The notes: generated by a model not told the origin, from the sequence alone. Positions 49,586-62,675 are shown, numbered from the stretch's first letter. The stretch: 64,000 nucleotides of DNA from Botryotinia globosa (GCA_014898425.1 RCSZ01000003.1:434001-498000); one strand, 5' to 3'. Program-made: numbers and translations.

Positions 49586-50418
49586 TCATGTCAAGGATAC
49601 ACAGAAAGGTACGCATGTCGTCTGTACAATATCCAGCATTTGGCTTTCTACCTCCATCCACGAAATTTCTGTATATGGTGTTGGAAATGCCTTCAATGCC
49701 AGCTCCAATATGTTAAACTCTATGTTTCGTCGTGCTCTATCATCGGTATTGAAAGACAACCACTGCTTCCAACTTTCGTCTACGACATAGGTTTGACTCA
49801 ACAACGTCTCGAAACACTTGATGATTCCATTATCCTTGGCCTCTTGAAATATATTCTCTAGATCTGAATCGAGTCCAATGATAGTCTCAGAGCACTCGAC
49901 GATTTCGCCTTCATCGTTCCAGACCTTGGAAGGCTGGCAGATACGTTCGAAGAGTATCCGTGGTAATTCGTGGCATTTGAAGAAGGCCAGGAATTGAAAC
50001 CTGCGTCGAGAGACTATTCTAGATGGGAACCCAAACTCATGTCGACGCCCCATGCTTATCATAGAGTACAAAATTATCCGTTATCAAGACAAAAATTTGC
50101 AAGGTATATAGATGGCTAGATTCACCAATAGTCAAGACTGGATCTGATGACTAGAATGTTGCTTTTAGCATTGGAAATGTCTGAGAACGTAGACAAGAGG
50201 TTGATAAGATAGCTGTTTTCCAGATGATACATAATTTGCTTGTATTTGAGGCTGATTAAAAAAAGAGCTCGGGGCTTATATAGAATGAATTTCGGTGTGA
50301 CGACTAAACTTCGGGGTACGTTGCATTGCGATAGCCCTGCCCGTATACTTTGGACTTGATTCGTTGAAAAGGTGAGGCGATAGGCAGCCATCCAAGATGA
50401 GCTGATATCAGACTTCAA
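49586..50418 (-). pseudogene. NLR-associated exons, partial
   Basis: Two minus-strand exons, 50120..50418 and 49586..50054, can be joined by a GTGAAT...ATAAG intron (50055..50119) into one frame: SSLDYCMGRRHEF. The first exon has WMAAYRLTFS, VPRSLVVTPKFILYKPRAL and a helical segment. The second has RFQFLAFFKCHELPRILFERI, DEGEIVEC and SWKQWLSFNTDD. This resembles the winged-helix/linker parts found after nucleotide-binding domains of fungal NLR-like proteins, but no P-loop is present on this strand. The upstream start is not found (stops lie just before 50418), and a MITE follows directly downstream. Probably a decayed gene fragment. Confidence 0.45.
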
Positions 50419-50859
50419 AAAAGCCTTTCTCTTTTATCATTGATGAACACAAATTATACAAGATTGAACAAAAATGTTTAGGACGACGTCGAAAACCGTA
50501 CGGGTCAAGGGAATACCTCTTAATTCAAATCAGGAAGAGTTTCTGGAGAAAGCAGAGTATTGTTCACGCGACCTGCGCCGGCCATGGCCTCAATCAGTCA
50601 ATCTTGGTAGTTCTAAAGTTAGTTCATACACTTGATATTTTTTGTTTCACGAACTCCAGTTCTCTGAAGATACATTAAGAATTTTGGATGGGGTTTAGCA
50701 TCACATTTCGATTTTGGGTATTGTACCCCAATGAAAGATGTACAGTTTCAAAATGATATGAGCTTTCGGGTTTTGGACTGCAGTCTGGGATCCGGCACGG
50801 CAGAACAAAAGTTGCTGATCAACTTTCCGATTACAGATATCTCTTGCGATTGAAAGAGA

Positions 50860-53620
50860 GGATCATGTGGGGACAATCACCTTACCTTCGCCGAAGCACA
50901 AAGAGGAAGCTTTAAAGTACCACAACACAGAATGGGAATTCGATGACAATTTCAATGGCATTACAACTCTGTATTCATCGGACGACCCAGAGGTGGAGTC
51001 AGTGATACCATTCTTCTTAGGCTTTGCATAATTCTGGACTAACTCCACTTGACCTGCTGGATCTTTTGGCGACATTGGGCTACATTCAAAGACTTGACAC
51101 ACTTTGAGATTCTAACTCTTTGAAAATGACGCCGATTCAATGTTTGCTATAGTGTATGCGCTGTTCATGGTCTGAACGGAAATGCATTTGAGAGTTGGGT
51201 AGCCACCAAAAACCAAAAGATGTGGCTACGCGATATACTGCCACTGTCGAAACCTTTTGACAAAGCTCGCATCATGACATTTGGATACAGCTCTTGTTTA
51301 CGCGATAGAGGTAATCTTTCTGGAATCACTGTCTGGTCACAAGATCTACTTCGAAGCGTCAGCAGCCTTAGGAAAACCAAGAAAGTGAGTCCTCTTTCTA
51401 TTTCCAAACTCTTTGGCGACATTTCTTTGTGTCTGATGCTCCGTGGGAACGAGAGCGTCCTATTTTGTCTGTGTGTCATTCGATGGGGAGTCTTGTTGCT
51501 CGTCAGGTAAGTGCCGCCTTATCTGCTGCCACAACTGCAGCTGCTAAGCACCAGTCACCTAGGCAATGATAGAGTTATACAAATACGGAAGCCAATCGGA
51601 ATATAATGGAATTAGTCCTGCAAGATGTGCCCTACTGTTCTTGAGCACCCCTCATTCTGGCTCACTCGAAGCTGACTGGAGTGACTTCTTGACTGACATC
51701 GCTCAACTAACTATGGGTGTACGAAAAGAAATCGTGAAGACACTAGGGAGTTTCAACCCCATGTCAACTGAGAGTCAGAGAGAATTCATGAACATGAACA
51801 TCATACCCCCATTTGACGCTTTTTTCGAGACGCGGGTGACTTCTGTTGCCAGGATTATTCACCGACAGGTAAGTGCGTCAAAGTTCGTTCATACTGATCC
51901 AATACTAAGTTTAGCAAAGATTGTTACACAGCAGTCTGCCAGCTTGTCAAACTGTACAGCGAAGGGAATGCCAGATGTTAATCACAACACAATATGCAAG
52001 TTTGAGTCAAAATTTGGAGGATTTGAACAAGTGGCGGATAAGCTGAGGCACCTAAAAAACATTTTGGATGGAAAGTCTGATGTCCTTGCAATTAAAATCG
52101 ATGTATAAAACCCTAAGCTCTTGAATTGATATTTACATTACTTTCAAAGCTGACAATATTGATCAAGAAACCGTGGGATTCCCCACCCGTTGCATCTAAC
52201 TCATTTCTACCCGCCGGTAAAAAGTTTTTTGAAGGTAAGGGCTTGAGGAAAAACCCAAAAACCCAAGGTCGGCAAGTTGATATGAATAATCTTGCCGATT
52301 CTGTTGAGACACTAGACAGGCATGATTACTCATCTCTTGTAATGGCAGGCATAGGGGGCATCGGGTAAGCTTTAGCCTTCATTTAGAACCAACAGTCAAA
52401 CTGAAAATTAATTTAGGAAGACGACAGCTGTACTAGAAATCGCTCGTAAAAATAGAGACCAACGAAATATGTTTTTCGTGCACGCCACCGATGGAGAGTC
52501 ATTGAGAAAGGCATATCTTGATCTTGCAATGCAAATAGGCCACGAATATTTGCTTAAAGACTACCAAGGCCGAGATCTTTATAACATTTGGAGGAACAAC
52601 ACTTCCGATGAAAAGATTGAAAGATTCAAGAAATGGTTGGGTGACGAAGAGAATCAAAGTGCCCTGCTCATCCTTGATGATATTGACGGGATGAAAGAAT
52701 TTGGTCGAAATCCTTTCGCTGACGTCCCTGACCAAGCAAAGAACATCTTGTTGACAACAAGGAATCCTAACATCCGTTTAAGAGATGACTGCAAGATTAT
52801 CAAGTTAAACAACATGGAGTTTGATGATATTGTGACTATCTTGGAAAAGGTCCGATCATTGGAAGATGAAGACACAGAAGACTCTCTCGACGTAAATAAT
52901 TCTGATGTCTTATTCTCTATTGCTAAATCAGTCCATGGGCATCCACTTGCTGCCTGTATAGCCATGAAATATATCATTCAGGTTCAGTCTCTTGACGATT
53001 ACACGTTCGCTGGTCGGGATTTTGTTTCCATGCTTTCTGGTTCAGACCATAAGGCACGAATGACATTTCTACAATACAAACCACAAATGCCCTCTATTAT
53101 GGAAACATTTATAGTATCCAAGGAGCGTCTATCTCATCCTCAGGACCCGGCTTGGTCATTGATGGAAGTTCTCAGTCTTCTTGAAACAGACGAATCCATT
53201 GTTGATTTCAAGAAATTCTTCGCATTCTCGAACATTGAGAATACAGAAGCATTTCCAGACTTCGATATTCTCGGTTTGTGAAAAGAGGGTATAATGCCTT
53301 TATTGCATCAGATTGAAGAAGTTTCTTTTGTGGAAAGAACCAGGCGTTCGAAGCCTCTTCGTATCCATCCTCTCTGGGCCGAATGCACTCGCCAATTGAT
53401 GGGAATAAACCGTATGTTGAGTTTGATAAGACAAATTTGACGATCTGCTATTACTCAACAACTGCGGTTTCTAGCAATAGTGATGGAGGAGAAAGTATGA
53501 GCTGCCACTACTACCCCCACGTCAAGCATTGTATGAAGATTTGCAGGAGTTTTGACATTAGTGTATCGAGCTTGAAAATGCAGAAGGAGATTGATATGCT
53601 AGTTCATAGCTTGACGACTT
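50860..53620 (+). pseudogene. SesB-lipase / NB-ARC NLR-like gene, in-frame stop
   Basis: Exons recognised: about 50870..50997, 51153..51384, 51456..51506, 51563..52102, 52150..52364, 52417..53281. All internal joins are in phase. The N-terminal alpha/beta-hydrolase (SesB type) has VCAVHGLNGNAFESW, WLRDILP, RIMTFGYSS and the nucleophile motif RPILSVCHSMGSLV with a Ser. It continues as FLSTPHSGS. The NB-ARC follows with AGIGGIGKTT (P-loop, split by an intron), SALLILDDIDG (Walker B) and ILLTTRN. The frame hits TGA at 53279-53281, but the same frame reads on with IHPLWAECTRQL and then shifts to YYPHVKHC, the usual NLR continuation. This is a degraded NLR, not a functional gene. The first exon may include a further frameshift; the start is not found. 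Confidence 0.75.
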
Positions 53621-54327
53621 GACGTTTAATATAGCTGCTATATGAACAGCCTAACTCCCATCCTTATCTTCCTTGTATGAAGCTTATTTTAAATTTAAGA
53701 AATCAGGAAATTCGGGGAAAGAGGGGACAAAAGTCACATTCGCTTGAATGAAATTTATACTGTCTTTTCTTATTATTTTCAGGAAAATGCAGCCCGAAAA
53801 CTGCCATACTAATGTAATGGATAGCCTTGCCATGATATCATTCCCATGATTCGCCCTGCGGCGATGACAGTGAAAATAAACGAGTCCAATGATGGGGAGC
53901 GACAGGGTAATCTTGCTGTATGCCGTGAGCCAAAACAACATCGGCGCCAATAAACTGTTCGACGTGAAAGCTAGCGTATTAAGAATATTCACCCGTAGAT
54001 GTTCTTGGAAGAAAATAGCTGCTTTTCTCTTGATGAGACTTCATCAGGATGATTTGAGTGGTGTGTGCAGATTTACATGCGACGAGATGAGAACTGGGGA
54101 ATTGTTGCGAACAGATTAACGCTAAGTGATCTGCACTAATCCAAAAATAGCAAAGCTCCATATTTACGTTAACCTCTCAATTTCCCATGTGACAGCCACA
54201 ATTTCATACGATACCCCTCATCACCCCAACGAGCAAGTCTACGATGCCTTCAGACTCTCTTTTGATATCACCTACATAATTGCTATCAATACATAAGCTG
54301 TAGTAGAAGCATTTCACTCGCTCCAAA
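53621..54327. other. Intergenic, NLR 3' end and bHLH promoter
   Basis: No gene seen. The left part may contain further unrecognisable NLR remains. Confidence 0.5.
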
Positions 54328-54802
54328 ATGTCCGCATCTCCTACGGGCGAATCCTCAGCTAATACCAACTCCGCGAATGATATCAATCCAGCCGATGAGA
54401 AACCACGGTTATCGGAACATGAGAAGAAGGCTAATCATATTGCTTCTGGTAGATAATTCTATACTCCTTTCTTCTTGGCCGCCTATAGCCAGATTTGCCA
54501 ATCTTAAGTACCAGAGCTAATGAACATTCTTGTTAGAACAGAAACGCCGTCTAGCAATCCGCGAAGGCTTTGATCGACTGGCAGAATTGGTTCCTGGACT
54601 GGAAGGTCAAGGAAGAAGCGAAAGTGTAGTCTTGAAGAAAACTGTGGATTATATACGGATACAGTTAGAGGAAAGGCGGATGCTGGTTGAAGAGGCTGAG
54701 GGTTTGGGAGTTGTTGTTGGAGAAATGAAGAGGGAAGCACCTGAAGCGGGAGCTGCAGGATTAGCCAGTCATGGGGCAGCATGGGGAGATGGAAGTGTTT
54801 AA
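54328..54802 (+). CDS. Small bHLH transcription factor, Ino4-like
   Basis: Two exons, join(54328..54448, 54537..54802), give 128 aa. The intron (GTAGAT...GTTAG) lies in the DNA-binding basic region. After splicing, the region reads HEKKANHIASEQKRRLAIRE, a basic region with the conserved H, E and RR contacts of bHLH factors. Helix 1 follows (GFDRLAELVPGL), then a short loop and helix 2 (SESVVLKKTVDYIRIQL). The C-terminus is short. Size and layout resemble yeast Ino4 and other small fungal bHLH proteins that dimerise to bind E-box sites, for example in lipid regulation. The exact target is not known. The ATG used is the first in frame and is followed by a Ser/Asn-rich linker. Confidence 0.85.
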
Positions 54803-56612
54803 TATATGAGAAACGAGTGTGGGTATGGGTATGGTCATTGGTACAGGGCATTTCAAATTGGTGTTGGTGTATGGGAAAATATTTATGGCTTACATGGTCG
54901 GCGTTCTATTGTTGAGGATTGGCGGCACGATACCTTCTGGGAGAATATCCGTAGGTGTTGCGAGACATTTCAATCTTCGAGACACCACGACATGTGAAGT
55001 TTCTGGGTTGTGGTCAGTATACAGTGCTAAACTGATTATGGACTGTGGGATCGAGCAAAATAGATTGTTGAATCCCCAATAGAGCTGTTGCTGTCGTCGT
55101 GCTTCGGGCGATAACACATTTTTTTTTATGTACGAAAGGCGGTTTAGATTTTATGGTGCTAAGGTTGGCCTCCGCAACCTGCCCCTCGAATCTTTCTTTT
55201 ACTGAAAGATACTACATAGTATTTAACGAACGGAATTTACCATGCCACGATTGAATGTCTAATTTTCAGGAACAAACGCTTATGAACTTATTACTATTTA
55301 ATTGTTATCGTGACATAGCTGACAGCAAAGAAAAGTATCGTAGCGCAGGCATCGCGATCATTTAGATACACCTCCGTCAAAAAGCAATCTGGAGACGCCG
55401 GCAATACAAGTCATAGCTTCATTCAAGACAGATGGGATTAGACCTCGATCATCTGTCGTTGTAATCTACCAACTGAATCTACATATTGACAAGTATCCAA
55501 ATCTAACTCTAACACCTACTAATAGCTACGGGGTATATAATTAAACTTCCACCACTTCACTACTCCTTGACATCTATCCAAGATTCTCAGTCTACAATCA
55601 GCAAGTTCACCATAAATCATCCTGCTATAGGAACGCAGAGATGTGAAAATCATTCCCGGACTAGCACTCAGCCCGGTTGGTTTTCGATGTTCTCGACTTT
55701 GAGACTATTGGATCATGACTTAAAACTGGTGAAAACAAATGACAATATGTAGGCGCAATATCCCATAGGCAGCTTGGAGGAAAGGGATTAAAGTTCTACG
55801 AAGTAATTTGCATGAATTAAGGGAAGCGCATAGTCGAATACAGAGAGCATGCTCACGATATGCAGACCAAAATGAACTTGGAGACTGCATATATAATTCA
55901 GAAGAATATTGCAGCGCAGTCCCAAACAACATATAAATCCCCATCGTAAACCCAAGCCCAAGCCCAATGCAAACACTCTCTTCAAAGCCTTCCCTCAATC
56001 CCACCTCCTTCTCCTCTAATAAGCATCCCCACGTTGTGGTAGAGTTCACTTTTTCGATAATGTTTCTCCGCCTCTTCATCTGTAGTCAAATAGTCAACGA
56101 CTAGATAGTGACATATGATCTATATTCACTCAGAGATAAATATTGATGCATTAGACATGAAGAGTATCTCGTCCTCAAAGTTTTGCTATTTTAATATCTT
56201 GATCTTCTTTCCAAGAGGGAGTGCATGTCGTTGAGGTGTGAAAGATGTGGCAGAGAGGAGATGAGATAAGATTCTCGTGTGGGTAAAATGAAGTGAATAA
56301 GGAGTGTGGATTGATGTTAGCGAGTGGTCTCTTTTGAATTTGTTGGTCTGGGCTGGCAAGCATTGAAAAGAGAATTTGATAAATCTATTAGTAGATACTT
56401 AAGACATGAAGATAGAGGTTTAGAGCTCGAGGGAGAAAAACGGACAATCTGAAAAGTCATTTTATCGCAGCAAGTGCTAGCAATAAAGGATACAAGCCAA
56501 GCCATAGACTTCTAACGGTATCTCAAGATTTAAAATCATATTTTTCGTTTAATTCGTATGCCTTATTAGTAAAATCCTAATTACAGCCACATCCAAACAC
56601 CTACACCATCTT
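54803..56612. other. Intergenic, 1.8 kb
   Basis: No supported gene. A 119-residue frame at 55720-56079 (-) has hydrophobic stretches but no splice continuity or family signal. It is listed as rejected. Confidence 0.55.
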
Positions 56613-59308
56613 TTAATGTCCCACACCACCCGCCACCCAATCATTGAAATTCGCATCACCTGGTTGTGGAAACAGTCCTCCGTTTTGAGCCTCTCCATTC
56701 GCTGGTTGCTGTTGCGCATTTGCAGGTGCTTCACCTCTTCGATGCGCCTCCTGCCTCTGTTGTCTATATACTATCAAAAACACTAGTGCAGCTGCTAAGC
56801 CAATAATAATAAGACTTTCTACCAAGCCATCGTCAAGGATGTCATCATAAAGTCCATCTGCGTCACCACCAGGCATAGGGTCATGGACAGAACCATAAGC
56901 ATCTTCTGCGTCGTAATCCGCGTAGTATGGGTGATCATCTTGCAGGAAATTGCTAACCCATTCCGCTAGAGACCATTGTTTTTTGGGAGCTATTGATATG
57001 TTAGAAAGCCTGCTCCCTTCATTAAGATTTTGAATAACTTACTTGGTTCGTCAATGATAGAATTTATTTTGCCATGCGTGAATGAATTCCATGCACTTCT
57101 GATGCGTAGTTTTAACAAACTGAGGGTTACGGGTAGATAAGCCTCTTCATTCGTCTCCAAAGCGTGATCATAATATCTCTTTGCGAGATGGAAATCTTGA
57201 TCAAGGCCAACACCATTTTCATGCATCCAGCCTAGATTGTATAACGCTTGGGCACTTTGAGGAAATTCAGATGCGGATGTATAACAAGCTGCAGCCTTCT
57301 CCAAATCTACCGGTGTGCCGATGCCGTTAAGATAATAATCACCCATTTTAACTAGAGCGTCTGTATTTGCTTGCTTAGAAGCTCTAGTCCAATAAAGCAG
57401 TGCGAGTGCAGCATTCTGTAATAATTTAGGTCGGGTGGTGGATACAAGAGTTAGCCATGACGGTATGGTTAATTTCGACTTTTGTTCATCAAGGATATAT
57501 GCAACATTGGATTGCCCTTTTTCGTATCCTTGTTCAGCTGCATGCATATAACCAATCAAAGCCAATTCAAGATCGCCTTGATCATATGCATTGTTTGCTT
57601 CGGCGAAGGACGTCAGAAGTGGTTCTGCTTTCTCCGCAACATTCTTGTAGTATGCAGTTGCCAAACTACAACTTCGCTCCCGGCCAACGCCTTGATCAAT
57701 AAGTTCGGCGAGGTAGTAATAAGCTTCAATATTACCATATCGTGCAGCGAGTTCGAAATATCGATTGGCTACTTTGATATCATTATCAGTACCTTGGTCT
57801 AGATACATAGCTCCTAGATTGACTTGAGAAGGCGCGTAATCTTGATCGGCAGAAGCTTTGAAGTATTGCTGTGCTAATGCGGAATTTTTGGGTACTCCTA
57901 GGCCATGAAGATACATCAAACCCATTCCATATTGAGAACCAGCATCTCCATTTTTAATGCCGCGTTCGAACCAAGTCTGGGCTTTTTCGTAGCTCTGATC
58001 GACGCTCTCCCCCCTAAGATACATTTGTCCTAGATATCCTGCGGATTTGGCAGCAATTTTGTCCAGTTGCGGTTTGTCATTTTCGATAATCTTTCCATTT
58101 CTCGTCCAATATAATTTGGCAACCTTCGTGAAATACCATTTCGCACTCTTCAAATTTCGTGGAAGTCCCTTTTGGCCATCGTAGTGAATGCGTCCTAGGC
58201 TAAAAGTGGCTTTAAAGTCACCTTTCCTAGACATCAAATCGAGATACTCTAGAACATCATCCAGTGCGGCGTGAGCATCTGAACTTGGTCCTCCGCCCTT
58301 TGCATTGTGTCCGGCACTACTAAAACTTGCTCCTTCACCATATACTCCTCCATCGTCATCTGCAAGTTGATAAGAATCCTGAACATATGCCATACCTCCT
58401 GGTGGTCCGGATCGATGCCATTCGATTGCTTTATCCGCCACTTTTTTGTAATATTTAATTCCTGAATCGCAATTTCTTGACATACCGATGCCACTATGAT
58501 GTCGGTAAGCAAGAGTCATCGCAGATCTCATGCTTCCTCCTTCGGCGGCGAATGTATGGTATAGCAAAGATTTTGCTTGATCCTGCGCAACAGCTCCTCC
58601 AATCCCCGTTGCATACATGAATCCAATCATGTGTTGTGCCGAACTGTTTCCATCCAATGACGCCAATTGATGATATCTCCTGAATGCCTCGCTATAGTCT
58701 TTGGGATGTGAGTAATTTCCGTAGAAGTTGATTTGTGCCAGGAGATAGATAGCATCGGAGTTATTGACATGAGCTGCTTGTTCCAAAAGTTGCACTGCTT
58801 CTGCGACTGGGCCTGGGGCTTGATTATGCGCCGGACTCCTTCCATCCGGTGGCGGTCCCTGAGTCAATTTGGGAAGGCTTGCAACGACATATTGCGTCAA
58901 AGTTTTGACAATTCCGGAAGGATTGGACGTGGAACGTGGATGTGATCGTTCATAACGTTGGAGGGAATGCAAAGCTTTGTCAACTAACTCATTCTCTTGT
59001 ACTATGTTAGCAAACATCGAATCTCAGTCTTATAAACTTGGTCCTCACCAGCAGTGTTCCTTATTGGTGGCGCTCGATGTGATTCTTGAGCTGCAGACGG
59101 CTGAGCTTGAACAGATGGCTTTGGACTCCCTTCTGCCGTGAGAGATGTCGCTAGCTCTTCTTCCTGGGCCTGCGCATAACATATTGGGAAAAGAAAGTGA
59201 CATAAAACTAGAACGGCACAAAGTCAGTATTCCTCAAGCTCTCTGTGAATTGTTCGAAACCTTACGAATGAATAATGGCAGTATAAACCGCTGTCTCGGG
59301 CTCTTCAT
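56613..59308 (-). CDS. hrd3: Hrd3/SEL1L, ERAD ubiquitin ligase adaptor
   Basis: Four exons on the minus strand, join(56613..56989, 57043..59001, 59049..59207, 59266..59308), give 845 aa. The signal peptide (MKSPRQRFILPLF then LLCHFLFPICYAQA) is split by the first intron. Multiple Sel1-like repeats follow from about aa 130 to 650, for example AIYLLAQINFYGNYSHPKDY, GSQYGMGLMYLHGLGVPKNS and ALYNLGWMHENGVGLDQDF. A C-terminal transmembrane helix lies at aa 777-795 (LVESLIIIGLAAALVFLIV) with a short basic cytosolic tail. This is the layout of Hrd3, the luminal substrate receptor of the Hrd1 ER-associated degradation ligase. Junctions at 57043/56989 and 59001/59049 are in phase. The start is supported by the signal peptide. 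It appears intact. Confidence 0.93.
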
Positions 59309-59690
59309 CTTGTCAGAACCTCTGTGTATAAACGTTCACTTCGGGTTTGAAGTAGCAAAAGAAAATCCGGTCATGATTCCATGATAATGACCAATAATCA
59401 GGATGAAGAGGTCAATTGTATAAATTGGCGGGGCTTTGTAATGCTAGGTTGCTATCTCAAAGCTGTCATCTTCGGCAATCCGAGCCAGGAAGCTCCGACC
59501 GAAGAAGCTCGAAAACCACGATTAACGATTGCGTCAAATTTCAACCAAACAGTTGGAATCCATATTATGCCAAACAAACATATCACGTATTATTCATTTA
59601 TGACAATATTAAGATCAATATATATAAATATGTTTTTACATGTTTTAACTTATGAATGCCGGTGCCTTGCAGTTGCTATATTTCCGGATA

Positions 59691-61070
59691 TCAGTTCTCA
59701 CCCCTCCATGACTTGATTTGTCCATCTTCACCAGCAGTCAACACTGCCCTATGCTACACATCGGAAACTGTCAGCTTGTATACATACCACACGGTCTGAA
59801 GACTATGAGAGGAGAACATACCGAATCAAGGAAGCAAAACGATCTGACAATCTCTGATCCATGAGCGCCATCAAGTGTAACCTTGGTCTCAGGAGCAAAT
59901 ACCCAAGGCTTTCCCTTTTTCAATTGAATCAAATCGAAGTCGTCCTTGCCATGACGTCCGGTCCCCAAAACAGCTCCTCCATCTGGTCTGCACAGAACGT
60001 TTGCTACATACTCGCCTCCAAGGTTTTCTCTCATATCACCATATACCACTGGAGCCGGCTCTTCAACCCCTTCTTCTGGGTTGGTTACTAGCTCGTACAT
60101 GGAGAATTTCTCATCATGTGAAAGAGCAAAGATATCGGTCTCGCTCAGGAAGTTGGCATGATGTATTGAATGACCATGGTTGATTGTCTGATGGAGGGCT
60201 TCTTCCTCCTCTGTGATGGTGATATTATATATATTGACAAGACCATCCGTAGAACCGGATAATAGAAGTGATTGTTGAGTTGGATGGAATTGTAGCTGGA
60301 GGAAAAATCAGCAAATATACTCACAATTTGGTGTGAATGTAACAAACTTCTGTAACATCGTCACTGTGACTTTCCACGTACTGTACGATTGGTGCAGCTA
60401 AAGATCTTGCGTCCCTACTTCTGTTAGTCTAATGAACATTCTGTGTAGTGAAAGCAGGAAATGCCTACCAAATTGAAACAGTTGCTTGGTGATTTGTTAA
60501 TTCTGTTCCAGCAGCGATGCCGTTTGTATTTGAGCATGCTAAAGATAGAATTGGAGCGCCTTGGTCTATTTGATCGTCAGAATATTTTCCATGAATATTT
60601 GGCCTTCTGCGAACAATAAAGCCGCGCAAAGTACGTATAGTGTAGACAACTATCCGTAACATTCACGATCCCCATTAGGTACCAAGTCAAATTCTATCAT
60701 CTCACTCGAGAAGATCATCCCTTACACCCAGCCACGTAAAAGAAACCTTAAGAGAAATGATCTCACCACTCTGAACCTCTCCGACCTTTCCAGCAGTCCT
60801 TGGGTCAATCAGACACACTTTTCCATCTCTTCCAGCGGTGACGACAATAGAACCATCGCCATTTCCGATAGTCTTCAGACATGTAACATCAGAATTGACT
60901 TTCTTAATAGTATTCAGTGGCTGTCCGTTCAAAGCCGTTGGATCTAGCAATCGCAAGCAATCGTCCGATGAAATGGATGCAAGCCCAGCTGCGACTGGCA
61001 CAATATCATAGATATATATTGGCTCTGTACCCTTGACTTCGAAAATATCTGAGGCGAAGAATCTGTACAT
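59691..61070 (-). CDS. WD40-repeat protein, WDR89-like
   Basis: Five exons on the minus strand, join(59691..59753, 59822..60295, 60348..60414, 60469..60565, 60767..61070), give 334 aa. WD40 elements include LASISSDDCLRLLDP, GSIVVTAGRDGKVCLIDPR, GAPILSLACSNTNGIAAGTE, VTELQFHPTQQSLLLSGSTD followed by GLVNIYNI, HHANFLSETDIFALSHDEKF and a final RAVLTAGEDGQIKSW. The repeat order and the GRHGKDDFDLIQL segment resemble WDR89 proteins. The acceptor of exon 2 is chosen as TAG at 60566 because it gives the shortest WD linker (EVQSDQGAPILS); alternative acceptors would add residues. It is tandem with FRG1 upstream and Hrd3 downstream. The function of WDR89 in fungi is not known to me. Confidence 0.78.
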
Positions 61071-61532
61071 TGTGCAGCACTTTAAAATGTGATGACTTCT
61101 TAGTTGCACTAGGGAGAGAAAAGTTTTCGAGGAAAAAAAATCAGCCCCCGCCGGCGAATAGAACTCAATTTGGATAATCAGGTATTTTCGTTCCAATACT
61201 AACAGTCTTTATAATCTACAATTTCAAAATGCGATTCGATGTTTTCACAGCCAAGGGAAGAAATTTGATATTGATTTGTTACTATCACGTGATCTATCGA
61301 ATTTTGATAATATGGTCGAGATTTCCCAACTATCATCCTGTCTCTATGTATATTGCTACCTCGTTCCGCTTCTCGAATTCCAAAATCTCATCGTAGATTT
61401 GCTACAGTGGCGCATCTTAGTCTTGTTTTCTAGTTGGTCAAATCAAAAGTATCGACCGTTGTCAGTTGTTGTATCTCCTTCCGTAAATTTGTCCATTGAC
61501 TTCATTTACAAACTCTGCTTGTTGATAATTTC

Positions 61533-62406
61533 TCAGCTGTACTTATCGTGCTTGTTCTTTACCTTGATCAAAAGTAATGCCTCATGGTAATCGCCTTCTT
61601 TCCTTGCTCTCTTGAGTTTCCGTACCTCATCATCATCCAGTCTTCGGCCAACGGCATCTTCTAATTCCTTCCTGCTTATTTTCTGACTGGCTCTTTCTTC
61701 TTTGGAAGCCTTCAGCTTTGGTTTGAATCTTGCTTGCATTCTAATTCGTAAAGTAGTATTGAAATTGGTTGAATCCGCATCTCCTCGGATCTCTGGTAGA
61801 GCGTTCTCCTTTGCGGATGCAAGTGGCTTTATTGTCAAGAACGTATCTCGCAGTGTTTGTATCTGAAATGTACCTGGAGTATCGGCTGTTGGGATCGATA
61901 AGAAAGATTCCAAGGGCGACACAGCTTCGGTATTGGCTGATAGAATTCCGAATTTGTCGCAACTCAAATACCTGAAGATTGATCAGCATTGCTAAATTAC
62001 AGCAGAGGAATTGCTATACACACTTTCCGTGATGGCCCTTGAAACTATAAGTCTCCGTACCTGCTACTTTGTTGGCAACCCATACTTGTCTTACATCGTG
62101 AGGTTCGGCAGTAGTAGGATTGTTCTCGATCATATTCTCCAGCGCACTTGCAAATACCTTTCCATTTGTATCGCAGGCTATACATGATGGTGGATCTGAA
62201 GGTAAAACAAATACAACCGGTCCAACTACATCAGCTGCAGCTTCTGCCGTCACCCAGGTATCATCATCTGGCGCGCCGTCTTCTTCCTGGGGCTTCGCAA
62301 TTGCTTGGGAGGTTGACGCTTCTGAATCTCCAAACTTCTCAGCAGTATCAACGCGCTTTCTTTTCTTCGTTTTCTTATCACCTTTGAAGGACAATGGTTT
62401 GACCAT
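61533..62406 (-). CDS. FRG1 homologue
   Basis: Two exons on the minus strand, join(61533..61971, 62024..62406), give 273 aa, the usual FRG1 length. The N-terminus is basic and nuclear-like (MVKPLSFKGDKKTKKRKR). The spliced junction gives FKGHHGKYLSCDKFGIL, the fascin-like beta-trefoil signature of FRG1. It is followed by FQIQTLRDTFLTI, and the C-terminus is lysine/glutamate-rich (RKELEDAVGRRLDDDEVRK). FRG1 proteins are linked to RNA processing and actin binding in other eukaryotes. The intron (GTGTGT...CTTCAG) is short. The gene faces the divergent 2OG oxygenase start 270 bp away. Confidence 0.9.
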
Positions 62407-62675
62407 AGTTCTTGTGTTGAGATCTGGTATTCACTTACAAATGAAGAGCTGCTTACCCGTGTGTTTGGAAACAAGCAAATGACGGAGGTTCGCGATAATC
62501 GGGCGCTGCCGAGGTCGGTTAATTATCGGCACGATATCACTACAGTTCCCCTCCTGCCTATTCTAACTGTACGGCATCGCCTTAGATAATAATAAAACTT
62601 CAAGCCCATCCACTTTCAAATTTTCTTCCTAACTTTGGATATTTCAAAGCTACGTTTGTAATTATCCTAATAAAC
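62407..62675. promoter_or_regulatory. Short bidirectional promoter, FRG1 and 2OG oxygenase
   Basis: Only 269 bp separate the two opposite start codons, so both promoters must overlap here. No specific element is called. Confidence 0.5.

Noticed and set aside
53281..53620. Intron bypassing the NLR stop
   Set aside because: A GT near the stop (GTTTGT at 53275) has no good acceptor that restores the downstream frame; decay is simpler.
55720..56079. 119-residue hydrophobic frame on the minus strand
   Set aside because: No domain, no splice continuity, no conserved motif. It overlaps an ordinary intergenic region.
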